Counted from the stretch's first letter, positions 24,728 to 36,674 are shown. The stretch is DNA of 64,000 nt from Lewinellaceae bacterium (GCA_016716135.1 JADJWX010000011.1:1-64000); one strand, 5' to 3'. The notes: generated by a model not told the origin, from the letters alone. Program-made: numbers and translations.

Positions 24728-27403
24728 TCACTTCTTCTCCGCAATCTTCCGCAACTCATTCAACTTCCAAAGCGCATCCATAGGCGTCATCGTATTCAAA
24801 TCAAGCCCCAGCAATTCTTCCCGGATTTTCCGCGTGTACTCGTCCGCATCGAAAATCTGCAGCTGCATCTTGGGCATGATCTGCTTGACTTTTTTGCGCA
24901 TTTGCTCCGGTTTTTCCACGGTTTCCGGCCCGGTTGTGGTCCGCCCGCCGTCTACCGTCAGCCGCCCGCCGTCGGCTTCGAGGGTGTGCAGGATTTCCGT
25001 GGCGCGCTCTACTACACTGGACGGCATACCGGCCATGCGGGCCACATGAATGCCGAAGGAGTGGTTGCTGCCGCCGGGAGTGAGTTTGCGTAAAAAGATG
25101 ACTTTGTGCCCCACTTCCCGGGTGCTGACGTGGTAATTGTGGATGCGCGGGTGCAGTTCGGCCAGTTCGTTCAATTCGTGGTAGTGGGTGGCAAACAGCG
25201 TTTTGGGCCGGGCGCGCTCGTTGTCGTGCAGGAACTCGGCCAGGCTCCAGGCAATGGAAATGCCGTCGTAGGTGCTCGTGCCCCGGCCGATCTCGTCGAG
25301 CAGGATGAGCGAGCGGTCGCTGATGTTGTTCATGATCAGGGCCGTTTCGTTCATCTCCACCATAAAGGTACTTTCGCCACCGCTGATGTTGTCGCTGGCC
25401 CCCACCCGGGTGAACAGCTTGTCGATCAGGCCAATGCGCGCGGCGGAAGCCGGCACAAAACTGCCCATCTGGGCCATGAGGGCGATGAGCGCCGTTTGGC
25501 GGAGCAGGGCCGATTTACCCGACATGTTCGGACCGGTAAGCATGATGATCTGTTGTTCCTCCGTGTCCAGGAAGACGTCGTTCGGGATATACGCTTCGCC
25601 CACGGGAAGCTGCGTTTCGATCACCGGGTGCCGGCCGTCCTTGATGTCGAGCGAATAGGAATCATCGAGCACCGGACAGGTGTACTGCCGTTTGGCCGCC
25701 ACTTTGGCCATCGAGAGCAGGCAATCGAGCCGGGCGATCAGCTGGGCATTGTGCTGTACCGGCGCGATGTAGGCCGCGGTTTCATCCACCATTTCGGCAA
25801 AAATGCGCTCTTCGAGTTCCTGTATTTTTTCCTGCGCGCCGAGGATCTTGTTTTCCAATTCTTTGAGTTCCTGGGTGATAAACCGCTCGGCATTGGCCAG
25901 GGTTTGCTTGCGGGTCCAATCGTCCGGCACCTTGTCTTTCCATTTGCTGGTCACCTCCAAATAATAGCCGAACACGTTGTTGAACCCCACTTTCAGGCTT
26001 TGGATGCCGGTGCGTTTGGTTTCGCGCTCGCCCAGTTCGGTCAGAATTTTGCTGTCGCGCATGATCGAACGCAATTCATCCAACTCCGGGTGCGCGCCCT
26101 CAGCAATGGCGCCGCCCTTGCGCACATCGGTCGGCGGATCGGGCGCGATGACTGCCTCGATCCGCTCGCGCAGACTGTGGCAGGGGTTCAGGGATTCGCC
26201 GATGCGCTCCAATCCCTGCGTGCCGGGGCTACCCAACAATTTTTTTATTTCGGCAATAGCGATCAGTGCCCGGCGCAGTTGCATGACTTCGCGTGGGTTT
26301 ATCTTTCCAACAGCCGTTTTGCTCATCAGGCGCTCCAGGTCGCCGATGTGGCGGACATGCGGCTCCAGGGCTTTGGCAAAATCCTGGTGTTCCAGAAAAT
26401 AGCCGACAGCCTCGTGGCGATCCTGGATCGGTTGCAAACCGGTAAGCGGCAGCAACACCCACTTTTTCAGCAGGCGGGCCCCCATGGGACTGACCGTTTG
26501 GTCGAGCACATCGAGCAGGGAGGTGCCGGTTTCGTGGTTGGAAGTGACCAACTCCAGGTTGCGAATGGTGAAACGGTCGAGCCAGACGTATTTTTCCGTA
26601 TGCAGGCGGCTCAGGCTGCTGATGTGCGCCAGGCGGGTATTTTCGGTAGAGGCCAGGTAATGGAGCGCGGCGCCGGCGGCGGCTTGTGCAAGTTCGAGGT
26701 CGTCTACGCCGAAACCTTTCAGACCCGCCGTTTGAAAATGCCGGAGCAGTTTTTCGCGGCCAAAGTCGAAGGTGAAAATCCAGTCTTCGAGGGTGTAGGT
26801 GTAAAATTTGTCGCCGAAATAGGCGGCAAATTCCTTGGCGCGACTTTTTGGCAAAATCACTTCCGCGGGCAAAAAACTCTGGAACAGTTTGTCGATCGCC
26901 GCCATGTCGCCTTCGGTCACAAAAAACTCGCCGGTACTGACATCCAGAAATGCTGCGCCGAAGCGATCGTTTTTGCCGAAGGCCAGGGTTGCGAGGAAAT
27001 TATTGCGGTTGTGCTCCAGCAGGGCGTCGTCGGTGGTGACACCCGGCGTGACCACCTCGGTCACCGAGCGCCGGACGACTTTCCCCGGCACGGGTTTTTC
27101 CATTTGTTCGCAAATCGCCACCCGAAAACCCGCGCGCACCAGGCGGGGCAGGTAGGTGTCCATGGCGTGGTGCGGGAAGCCGGCGAGCTCGATGTCGGAA
27201 CCGCCGTTGTTCCGGCTGGTGAGGGTAATGCCCAGCGCCTGGGCCGCTTTCACGGCATCTTCGCCGAAGGTTTCGTAAAAATCGCCGACCCGGAAGAGCA
27301 GGATCGCGTCGGGGTATTGGGCTTTTGCCTGGTTGTACTGCGCCATCAGCGGCGTGGTTGCAGGCGCTTTATCTGATTTTTTCTTTTTGCCGGTTTGGGC
27401 CAT
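24728..27403 (-). CDS. mutS: DNA mismatch repair protein MutS
   Basis: Mismatch-recognition ATPase, 891 aa, a normal MutS1 length. The mismatch-binding motif GDFYETFGEDA lies at about residues 40-50; the connector, lever and clamp domains follow; the Walker A motif GPNMSGKS is at 624-631, then STFMVEM and the Walker B LLDEIGRGTSTYDG, and ATHYHELNEL. The C-terminal linker after the ATPase (about 800-835) holds a Gly/Arg/Thr-rich stretch with GGRLTVDGGR, an apparent short in-frame repeat. The gene stands alone, with its own likely promoter upstream and repeats on both sides. Confidence 0.97.
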   Translation of the reverse strand: MAQTGKKKKSDKAPATTPLMAQYNQAKAQYPDAILLFRVGDFYETFGEDAVKAAQALGITLTSRNNGGSDIELAGFPHHAMDTYLPRLVRAGFRVAICEQMEKPVPGKVVRRSVTEVVTPGVTTDDALLEHNRNNFLATLAFGKNDRFGAAFLDVSTGEFFVTEGDMAAIDKLFQSFLPAEVILPKSRAKEFAAYFGDKFYTYTLEDWIFTFDFGREKLLRHFQTAGLKGFGVDDLELAQAAAGAALHYLASTENTRLAHISSLSRLHTEKYVWLDRFTIRNLELVTSNHETGTSLLDVLDQTVSPMGARLLKKWVLLPLTGLQPIQDRHEAVGYFLEHQDFAKALEPHVRHIGDLERLMSKTAVGKINPREVMQLRRALIAIAEIKKLLGSPGTQGLERIGESLNPCHSLRERIEAVIAPDPPTDVRKGGAIAEGAHPELDELRSIMRDSKILTELGERETKRTGIQSLKVGFNNVFGYYLEVTSKWKDKVPDDWTRKQTLANAERFITQELKELENKILGAQEKIQELEERIFAEMVDETAAYIAPVQHNAQLIARLDCLLSMAKVAAKRQYTCPVLDDSYSLDIKDGRHPVIETQLPVGEAYIPNDVFLDTEEQQIIMLTGPNMSGKSALLRQTALIALMAQMGSFVPASAARIGLIDKLFTRVGASDNISGGESTFMVEMNETALIMNNISDRSLILLDEIGRGTSTYDGISIAWSLAEFLHDNERARPKTLFATHYHELNELAELHPRIHNYHVSTREVGHKVIFLRKLTPGGSNHSFGIHVARMAGMPSSVVERATEILHTLEADGGRLTVDGGRTTTGPETVEKPEQMRKKVKQIMPKMQLQIFDADEYTRKIREELLGLDLNTMTPMDALWKLNELRKIAEKK

Positions 27404-27443
27404 GGTGCGTTTCCGGAGCAGTTAGGTGGTGCTCGCGGGTTGG

Positions 27444-27474
27444 CAAAAATAGATATTCGACGCTTGCAGCCCAA
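27444..27474 (-). promoter_or_regulatory. Probable mutS promoter
   Basis: Minus strand: TTG at 27474-27472, a 20-base spacer, TATTTTTG at 27451-27444. This fits the Bacteroidota consensus. The ATG at 27403 lies 40 bases downstream. Confidence 0.5.
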
Positions 27475-27586
27475 TTCGGGCGCACAATACATTTTGGGAA
27501 ATTTGAGGCGGCGGGAAAACATTTTACATTCGCCGAACCGGTTTTATGCACGACTTTAATCACCGTACCTACCCTCACCTACCCTC

Positions 27587-27762
27587 AGCGGAATCAAATC
27601 CGCGTTTATCTGCGTTTCGCCGCAGGCGAATCCGCCTCATCCGCGTTCAATTCCTGTTCGCCAGGAAATCCAAAGGAGAGTTCCCAACGTAGAGCGATTG
27701 GGACGCGGATACCGCGGATTCGCCTACGGCGAAACGCGGATTTTCGCGGATTTGATTCCGCT
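27587..27762. repeat. Long imperfect inverted repeat (AATCCGCG family)
   Basis: Arms AGCGGAATCAAATCCGCG (27587-27604) and its exact complement (27745-27762) enclose further self-complementary blocks, among them TTTCGCCGCAGGCGAATCCG and a matching block near 27717-27735. An open frame across it on the plus strand is created by the repeat and is not a gene. Confidence 0.85.
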
Positions 27763-27917
27763 AAAGGTAATTTTCGGATAATGGCGAAGCACAAGTTTAA
27801 ATCACTTTACTTCAAGTAGTGCCGACCAAAAAAGAGGCAGACTTGATTAACAGGTTTTTTTGTTTTTCAAAGGGCTGAAGCCGGCAACAAATTATTAGTT
27901 CACGATTTGCCAACACC

Positions 27918-28089
27918 AGGTTCCTCGCTGCGCTCGGAATGACAAACTATATTCCAAGACAGGTTTCAACAGATTTCTCGCTACGCTCGAAATTTCCACG
28001 GTGCTTGATGAAATTTCGAGTGTAGCGAGAAATCTGTTGAAAAATGTTAACTCAAGACAAACTGTCATTCCGAGTGCAGTGAGGAACCT
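27918..28089. repeat. Nested double palindrome (CTCGCTACGCTCGAAATT family)
   Basis: Outer arms 27918-27944 (AGGTTCCTCGCTGCGCTCGG and on) and 28063-28089 are near complements. Inner arms 27967-27996 and 28010-28039 are complements with one mismatch in 30. Both arms share the core CTCGCT(A/G)CGCTCG, so the outer and inner pairs are themselves related. Confidence 0.9.
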
Positions 28090-28298
28090 GAAGGAATATT
28101 AACAGGAAATTATTTTTCAAACGTTGCAAACTTCATTTTTTGAAAAAAAGCCGCCATGCGCCCGGGAAAAAACATTTTACATTCGCCGGGCCGCTTTCCC
28201 ATAAATCCTGGCAAACCCCTTATTTTTGAAAAACTACGCCTGGCCTTCTTTTCGTTTTTTAATCCGCCAACTGTTTTCACCCAACACGCTTCCCAACC

Positions 28299-31200
28299 AT
28301 GGGGTACCCGATTCGATACACTTTCTGTTTTTTGCTTTGCTGTTGTTTTTACATTCAGACCGGTTTTGCCCAAAACCAAACCCGGGTGGAGCGGAGCAAC
28401 CCACACCCACCCATACCCATGGATGTACCTGCCGAAAAGCCGTCGGCCGGGCGCACCGATTGTCCGGAGGCCGGTTTGTTTTTGGAAAAATTCATCGGGC
28501 AGATGGAAAGCATGGGCATGGCAAACCTCTCCGTTAGCGGCGGCATTCCGGCCGACAACCTGATCCGGAATACCCTCATCGGCGGCGATTGCTTTGATGT
28601 CACAAATGTCACCTGGACCGGGCCCGCCTACTCCCGGGGTACGTTCAGCAATGGCAGCGCTTCCATTGGGATTGAAGACGGCATCGTGCTGAGCACCGGC
28701 TCGGTGATCAATCTGCCGGGGCCCAATACCTCGGGTTCAACCTCCGGCAATGGCGCCGGATTTAATTTAAACAACCCCGACGACCCCGACCTGGCCACGC
28801 TCACCGACGGCAACCAATGGGACCTGAGCATCATTGAATTTGATTTTACGCCTACGGCAAATGCCTTGCAGTTTGAATATGTGTTCGGTTCGGAGGAGTA
28901 TTGTGAGTTTGCCAATTCGACCTACAACGATGTATTCGGTTTTTTCATCAGCGGCCCGGGCATTGCCGGCACGCAAAATCTGGCCCTGCTGCCCAGTACC
29001 ACCACGCCGGTTACGATTAACAACGTCAACCATGTCAACAACACCGCGTATTACGTGAACAACACGACAGACGTAATCTGCCAGACCGGCATCCCCTGTT
29101 GCACAAATGATTGCTCCCTGGACGGCTGGACGACGCCGCTGACCGCCACCATCACCAACCTCATCCCCTGCTCCACCTACCACATCAAACTCGCCATTGC
29201 CGACATTTCCGACGGCCTGGTGTTTTCAGCCGTTTTCCTCAAAGCAAATTCCTTTGACGCCGGTGGCGGCGTGAGTGCAAACACGGTGTATCCAAACGGG
29301 CAGCCGGCAGCGGTTGAAGGCTGCGAAAACGGCGTGATCCGTTTTGTGCGCAGCAGCGGCGATCTCAATACGCCCCTGACGGTGCATTATACGATCGGCG
29401 GCACTGCCACCCCGGGCACAGACTATGCCTTACTCCCGGACTCGGTCGTCATCCCGGCCGGCGACTCCATCTTCCTGCTTCCGGTTACCGTGTTTAACGA
29501 TTTGATCGCGGAAGGCCAGGAATTCATCGTGCTCACCCTCGATGATCCTTGCTCCTGCCAGACAACCGACCTGACTTTCCTTATTGATGACAAACCGCCG
29601 CTGGAGGTTGAATTGGTCGACTTGACTGTTTGCGGCGCTACCAGCACCCTGCTTGCTCCGGCAATTGCAGCGCCCGGTGTGCCGCCACTGCAATATCTGT
29701 GGAACACCGGCGACACTTCTCCATCCCTGACGATCACCTCCCTTGGCACAACGGCGTACAGCCTGACCGTGACGGACGCCTGCGGCGAAACGGCCACTGC
29801 CGGGGCAACAGTTATCCTGGAGCCGGCGCCTGTAGCGGTGCTGAGCAGCGCCGGGGCGCTTTGTGCCGGCGTACCCGATTCCGTTGCGTTGACCCTCACG
29901 CTTAGCGGACCGGGGCCCTGGGAAGTGGTGATCGACAGCAACGGCACAGCGATAAATCGTCAATTCAGCAGCAGCCCGGCGCCCCTCACCATTTCAACCC
30001 CCGGCACGTATTCCCTGACCAGCGTAGTCACGGCTGCCGGTTGCCCGGGTACCGTTTCGGGCACGGTCGACATTTTGGAAATCACCGTTGACCTGGCACT
30101 GACACCCACCGATCCGTTATGTTTTGGCGCAGCCAATGGCAGCATCACGGCGACAGCCAGTGGCGGAACCGGACCGTTTTTATATAGCTGGAACACCGGA
30201 ATTGACGGTGCGATGCTGACCGGGTTAGGCCCCGGAACATTCACTGTCACCGCCACGAACAGCGAAGGTTGCAGCGCGAGTACGTCGACCGTACTCAGCG
30301 AACCACCCGAGCTCACCGCCGAAATTGTGGATTCGACCGCCATTAGTTGCAACAACCCGACCGGTACCGCCGACCTGACCGTGGGCGGCGGCACGCCGGA
30401 TTTTCTATTCAACTGGAGCAATAGCGATACTATGGAGGACCCCGTTTTCAATGCCGGCGGCACATACACCGTGACCGTTTCGGATGCAAATTCGTGTACC
30501 GCAACCGCCACCGTCCACATTGCGGAAAACACGACACCGCCTACGGCGGCAGCGGCTACACCGGAGCCGCTAACCTGCGATTCCCTGGAGGTGACCATTG
30601 ATGCCGGGGCCTCGTCGCAGGGACCGGCGTTTAGTTACAGTTGGAACGGGCCGGGCATTGTTTGTTGTGCCAACTCGCTGGCGCCCCGGGTGAATGCCCC
30701 CGGCGCCTATACGCTTACAGTAACCAATTCGGATAATGGCTGCACCAATACCGTATCAGTGCTGGTTATTGAAAACAATGCACCGCCGTTGGTTGTGATC
30801 GATCCGCCGCAAATGATCAGCTGCGATTTGTCAACCCTGACCCTCGACGGTTCCAATTCGGCAAGCGGCCCGGCGTACGTATTTGCCTGGAGCACTGCCG
30901 ACGGAAATTTCACCTGTTGCAGCAACACACTCCAACCGCAAATCAACCTTGCAGGCACCTATTCTCTTCTAATCACAAACAACAACACCGGGTGCAGCGC
31001 CTCGGCAAGTGTTTCCGTAACTGGCAATAGTACCCCGCCTGAATGCGATCATTGCCTCCGTGGGGCAAATTGACTGTGGTACCCCGACCCTGCAACTGGA
31101 CGGCTCCGGTTCCAGCACCGGCAGCACTATTTCGTACCAGTGGTCGGCCGCCAACGGCGGCAACATCGTTTCGGGCCAAGGCACCACGATGCCGGTCGTA

Positions 31201-34200
31201 GATCAGGGTGGCGATTACAGCCTGGTCGTGCTGAATTCCGAAAACAACTGCATGGACACGGCCACGGTAACCGTAATCGCCGACCTGGATCCGCCCGTCG
31301 CAACAGCCGCGGCAACCGGAACACTGACCTGTCAGTCACCTTCCATCACCCTGGATGGAACCGGATCGAGCACTGGGCCGACATACACCTACCTGTGGAC
31401 TACCCCGGACGGAAATTTGGTCGGCGGTGAAACCGGGCTTAATCCCGTAGTCAATCAAGGCGGCACATACACCCTGGTGGTCACGAATTCGGCAAATGCA
31501 TGTACCGGTTCGGCCAGTGTATCGGTAGCCGGCAACCAGGATCAACCGCTGGCAAATGCCGGGCCGGCCCTGACGTTGAACTGCCTGCAAGCGCAAGTCC
31601 AATTGCAGGGCAGCGGCAGTGTCGGGCCTGATTTTCAGATCCAATGGACGGCTACCCCCGGAGGTATCGTTAGCGGCGACGATACGTACACCCCCACGGT
31701 AAACGCAGCAGGCAGTTATACACTCGTGGTTACCAATACGGCAAATGGTTGCAGCAGCGAAGATGTGGTGCAAATCAGCGCCAATTTTGACACCCCGGTT
31801 GCATCGATAGCCCCACCAGCGGTTATCAACTGTGCAAACCCGGAAATCGAGTTGGATGCCGGCAACTCCACCCAGGGCCCTGACATTGTTTTCAACTGGA
31901 GCACTCCCAATGGGAATATCGCAAGCGGTGGCAGCACACCCAACCCAACCGTGGATGCGCCCGGCCAGTATGTTTTGGTATTGAGCAATACCCTGAGTGG
32001 GTGCGCCGATACAGTCGCTGCCACCGTGTTGGAAAATCTCGCCATGCCAACTGCCGATGCCGGGCCGGGCGATACCCTGCGCTGTGCAACGCCCCAAATC
32101 AGCCTGCAAGGCAACGGTTCTTCCGGACCGGATTTCATCTATTTTTGGCAAACTATAACCGGAAACATCGTGAGCGGGGAAAACAGCCTCAACCCGGTAA
32201 TCGACGCCGCCGGGGCCTATACCCTGATCGTAACGGACACCACCAACGGCTGCACGGCGGTAAGCACGGTTTCCATTGCTGCCGACCAAAACGTACCGCT
32301 TGCCTTTGCCGGAAATGATGCGGCGCTCGATTGTTTTAACCCAAACGTTCAACTCAACGGAACAGGCTCAACTGCCGGAATAGGGATCAGTTACCAATGG
32401 ACCGCCAATCCGGGAAATATCGTTTCCGGGGAAAACAGCCTGACGCCGCTGGTGGATGCTGAAGGATTTTACACGCTGGTTGTCACCAACGCCGCCAATG
32501 GCTGTACCGCTACGGATGAAGTGGCCGTTGGCGCCAATTTCAATTATCCAACGGCCAGTATCGCTCCGCCATTGGAATTAAATTGCTACAATAGCACCGT
32601 TCAACTGGATGCCGGCGCTTCCACGCAGGGCGGAACGTTGGCGTTTGGCTGGAGTAGTTCCGACGGCAATATCGCAGGAGGCAACGGCACGCCCTTTCCG
32701 CAAGTGGATCAGCCCGGAACCTATCAATTGATTTTACAAAATTTGGCAAACGGCTGCACAGACACGGCAACGGTGCTGGTTTTGGAGAATATAATGCCAC
32801 CAGTCGCAGTAGCCGATTCCGCTGCCGTTCTGACGTGCCAGGAAACACAACTTACCCTGAGCGGTCAGGGTTCATCCACTGGTTTGAATGTCGATTATGC
32901 ATGGACGACAGTTGGTGGAAATATCGTCAGCGGCCAGCAAACCTTAAACCCGGTCGTCGACCAGCCAGGCACCTACACCCTGACCGTTTTTTACCTGGAT
33001 AACGGCTGCACGGCGCATGCAGTGGTTCAGGTCAGCAGTGATCAACAACCGCCGGCAGCCGATGCCGGTGCCGCGCAAACGATAACCTGCACGTTTTCAC
33101 AAATCAATTTAAATGGCAATAATTCTGCCCAAGGGGGGCAATACAGCTATGCGTGGACCACTCCGGATGGCAATATTCTTTCCGGTGCAAGTTCCCTGAC
33201 GCCGCTTGTCGATGCTGCCGGAACCTACACGTTGCTGGTTACCAACAGCGAAACCGGCTGCACGGCCGAAGCATCGGTTATGATTGATGAAAACACCAGC
33301 GTCCCGGTGGCCGTAGCAGCGCCGGGTGGTGTGCTGAGTTGCACCCAATCGAGCCTGGTGCTGGATGGCGCCGGTTCGAGTATTGGCAGTTCCATTGTTT
33401 ATCAATGGTCAACTATTTCAGGCAACATTGTTTTGGGTCAAAACTCCCTGAACCCTTCGGTGAATGCGGTGGGAAGTTACAGCCTGCTGGTTACAGACAC
33501 CCTGAACGGTTGCACTGCCAGTGCGACCACACAAGTCTCCGCCGACGCGAGCGTGCCGGTGGCCAACGCCGGACCTGCCGACACGCTCAATTGCCTGGTT
33601 TTGGAAACTACACTCGACGGCACTGCCTCCAGTCCGGGCGGGCAATACAACTACAGCTGGTCGGGGCCCGGCATTATTTCCGGCGATAGCACCCTGACGC
33701 CAACCGTAAACCTTCCCGGCGTATATGTTTTGTTGGTTACCGACACGGCAAATGGTTGCACCGCCAATTCCAGTGTGCAGATTTTCGAAGACCAAACACC
33801 ACCGCAAACTATGGCAGGCCCCGATGGTCTGTTAACCTGTATTGATACCGTGCTGGCACTTTCCGGTAGTGCTTCCGGCAATAGCGCGGCCCTTAGTTTT
33901 TCCTGGAGCAGTTCTACCGGTGGAGGTATCGTAACCGGAGGGAATACACTCACGCCCCAGATTGATCTGCCGGGAATTTACACCTTACTGGTTACCAACA
34001 ATTCCAATGGCTGCACCGCTGCCGACCAGGTAGAAATCGCGCAGGATACCATTTCGCCGGTGGCAAATGCGGGGCCGACTGCAGTGCTCACCTGCGCCAT
34101 CCCAGATACCGTGCTCAACGGGTCCGGCAGCAACGGACCACAGTTTGTTTATCAGTGGACAACGGTTGATGGCAACGTCATCTCCGGACCGGGTACGCTC

Positions 34201-36342
34201 AATCCATTGGTGAATGCTCCAGGAACGTACATTCTCCTGGTGACGAACAACCTGAATGGCTGTACGGCGACATCTTCTGCAGCCGTCGTCCAGGACATTG
34301 ACCAGCCGGCAGCCATTATTGAAACGCCACCCGTCCTGGGATGTATAGCCAATCAGATCACGCTGAGCGCCACGGGTAGCAGCACGGGAACGCAATATGT
34401 GTACAGTTGGAGTACGCCGGATGGAAACATTGTTTCTGGTGACAATACCCTTTCCCCAACAGTTGATGCCCCGGGGCTTTACACCCTTCTGGTCACGAAT
34501 CAATCAAACGGCTGTACCCGGGAAGCCGGTGTGCAGGTGATCCAAACCGGCAACGTACTCTCCGGCGTCATTGAATCGCCGGCAACCCTCACCTGCAACG
34601 TTACGGCGCTTGTCCTGAACGGCCAGGGCAGCAGTAGCGGGCCGGGCATCGGCTACCAGTGGGAAACCACCGACGGTATGATCCAAAGCGGGGCGACCAG
34701 CCTTCAGCCTACGGTGTTTGCTCCGGGAAACTACACGCTGCTAATCACCGATAGCCTGACGGGATGTACCGTAACCACCACCGCTGTGGTGTTGCAGGAC
34801 ACCACTGCGCCGGCAGTGGATGCCGGAATTGCCGGGTCAATTACCTGTTCAGATACTATGCTTGCGTTGAACGGCGCCGGCACGGGCGGAAACCTTGGAG
34901 TCGGGTATTCCTGGTCTACCGCAAACGGTTCTATTTTATCCGGCGCCAACTCCCCTACCCCAACGATAAATTCAGGAGGGACCTATACCCTAACAGTGCT
35001 CGATTTGTTCAACGGGTGCTCCGACACCGACCAGGTAGTGGTACCGGTGGATACCCTGCCGCCCCCGATCGGCATTGCGGCGCCGGATTCACTTACCTGC
35101 ATCCAAAATGACGTGCTGATCGACGCCACAGGGTCGGCACAGGGACCCATGATTAGCTATTTTTGGAGCGGCCCGGGAATAGTGAGCGGGGATACCGGAC
35201 TGACGCCGGTGGTGAACCTGCCCGGCGTTTACCAAATAAGCATTACCAATAGTGCAACGGGCTGTACTGCAACATCTACCGTCAGTATAATTGAAAATAT
35301 TGAACCGCCTGTTGCGGAGGCGGGAAATGGTTTTGAATTGAATTGCACCGTTGAAAACGGCTTGCTGAGCGCGGCCGGTTCCTCCGTGGGGCCATTGTTT
35401 GGCTATGCCTGGTCGACGGTGAACGGAAATATCGCGTCCGGAGCAAACTCGGCGACCCCAAACGTTGATGCCGCCGGAACCTACACGCTCCTGGTGACTA
35501 ACCTGCAAAACAGCTGCACCGCAACGGATGCCGTTGTGGTGTTGGAAAACACCGATTACCCCACCGGGATCGATATTTCAACCAACCCGCCCGGCTGCAA
35601 CGACCAAACAGGGAGTATACGAATCGATACCGTTACCGGCGGTACCGGGCCGTATTTATATTCGATCGATGGCGGACAAACCTTTCTGACTGCCAATACA
35701 TTTGACGATTTATTGCCCGGACTCTACCAGATGATTGTGCAGGACATGAACGGTTGCGAGTACAGCGAAACCGTTAATCTGCCGGCACCGGTTATCCCGG
35801 CAGTCAGCCTGGGCGCCGACATTGCGCTGGAGTTTGGCGATTCGGTAAAATTGACAGCGTTGTTCAATATCCCGCCGTATTTGATCGATACCATTATTTG
35901 GAGCCCGCAATACAACCTGACCTTCACCGGCAATCCGGCAATTGTTTATGCAAAACCTTTTGTGACAACGGAATACAGCGTTTTTATCCAAAACATGGAT
36001 GGCTGTACGGCCGAAGCCAGCATCCGGATACTTGTAAATCACCCTAATATTTGGGCGCCCAATGCGATCAGCCCAAACCGGGAGGACGGCATTAATGATG
36101 TGTTCCTGATTTTTGCCGGAGAAAACGCCGTGCGGCAAATCAACACCTTGCAAATATTTGACCGTTGGGGAAACCTGGTCTTTCAAAAACAAAACATTGA
36201 ACCCAACGACGAAAAACAAGGCTGGGACGGCTATTTTCGAGGAAAACCCATGAACCCTGCCGTTTTTGTGTGGTGGGCAGAAATTGAACTTGCCGACGGC
36301 CAAAATTTGCTTTTGGAAGGGGATTTGACTATTGTCCGTTAA
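28299..36342 (+). CDS. Giant T9SS surface protein: anchor-L domain, Calx-beta, SprB and 20 PKD-like repeats (single-base frameshift)
   Basis: About 2,680 aa if one extra G at 31041 is removed; as written, the frame stops at 31071-31073 and reopens at once with the next repeat exactly in phase. Order: signal peptide (to about 25), choice-of-anchor L-type domain (about 85-330, with IGGDCFDV and FGSEEYCEF), Calx-beta-like segment (about 345-430), two to three SprB-like repeats, then 20 PKD-like repeats of about 83 residues (about 750-2420), one more SprB-like repeat and a CHU_C type B sorting domain (FDRWGNLVF, GWDGYFRG, VFVWWAEIEL). Each PKD-like repeat keeps two Cys (L-x-C near its start, N-G-C-T near its end). 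Probably exported by T9SS to the cell surface as an adhesin or sheath protein. A TATTTTTG box is at 28221-28228. Confidence 0.85.
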
Positions 36343-36674
36343 TAACCTTCAGGGCAGAAACTTTTTCCGAAGGTGTAGCGTACCGGTTTGGGCGCCAAAC
36401 TCCAACAGGCTGTTAAATTAATTTTACCGGAGGGCTATTTTTACAAAATCTTTCTACATTCGCAGACGGGTTTGAGCCACCCGCCCCATTCCTTAAATGG
36501 ACTTTTAATACCACCCTTTAATACCTTGATTTCCCGCCTTATTTCCCGTCGTAATTCTCTTTTAAAGGTTTAGGTTTCCTGGAGTATTCGGACCGAGCCA
36601 GTCCAACACTCCTAATCCAATCTCGTCATTCGGTTGACTGGCCAATCCTATTCCTTTACCCAAACTTGTACATT
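36343..36674. other. Intergenic stretch between the two giant paralogues
   Basis: About 330 bases with no supportable gene. It contains CTACATTCG near 36462, similar to the TACATTCG in the direct repeats at 27513 and 28164, and short T/A-rich runs. No strong terminator hairpin or complete promoter was identified. Confidence 0.35.

Larger units (their letters stand above)
27513..28188. repeat. Near-identical 23-25-base direct repeats flanking a repeat-rich gap
   Basis: GGGAAAACATTTTACATTCG (start 27513) and GGGAAAAAACATTTTACATT (start 28164) both continue to CGCCG, differing only by two A residues. They bracket about 630 bases made up mostly of inverted repeats with no supportable gene. TACATTCG inside them is one step from a -7 box, so duplicated promoter DNA is one reading and a duplication caused by insertion is another. 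Confidence 0.6.

Noticed and set aside
25106..27376. Open plus-strand frame of 756 codons opposite mutS
   Set aside because: It is the complement of a certain mutS gene, has antisense-type composition, no recognisable domain and no ribosome-binding context.
27325..27819. Open plus-strand frame across the mutS start and following repeats
   Set aside because: The frame is antisense to mutS and then runs through inverted repeats; the sequence shows no coding features.
28299..36342. Repeats that at first suggested a CRISPR or other short-repeat array
   Set aside because: The period is about 250 bases in frame and the unit translates as a PKD-like domain; there are no short identical repeats with spacers or cas genes.
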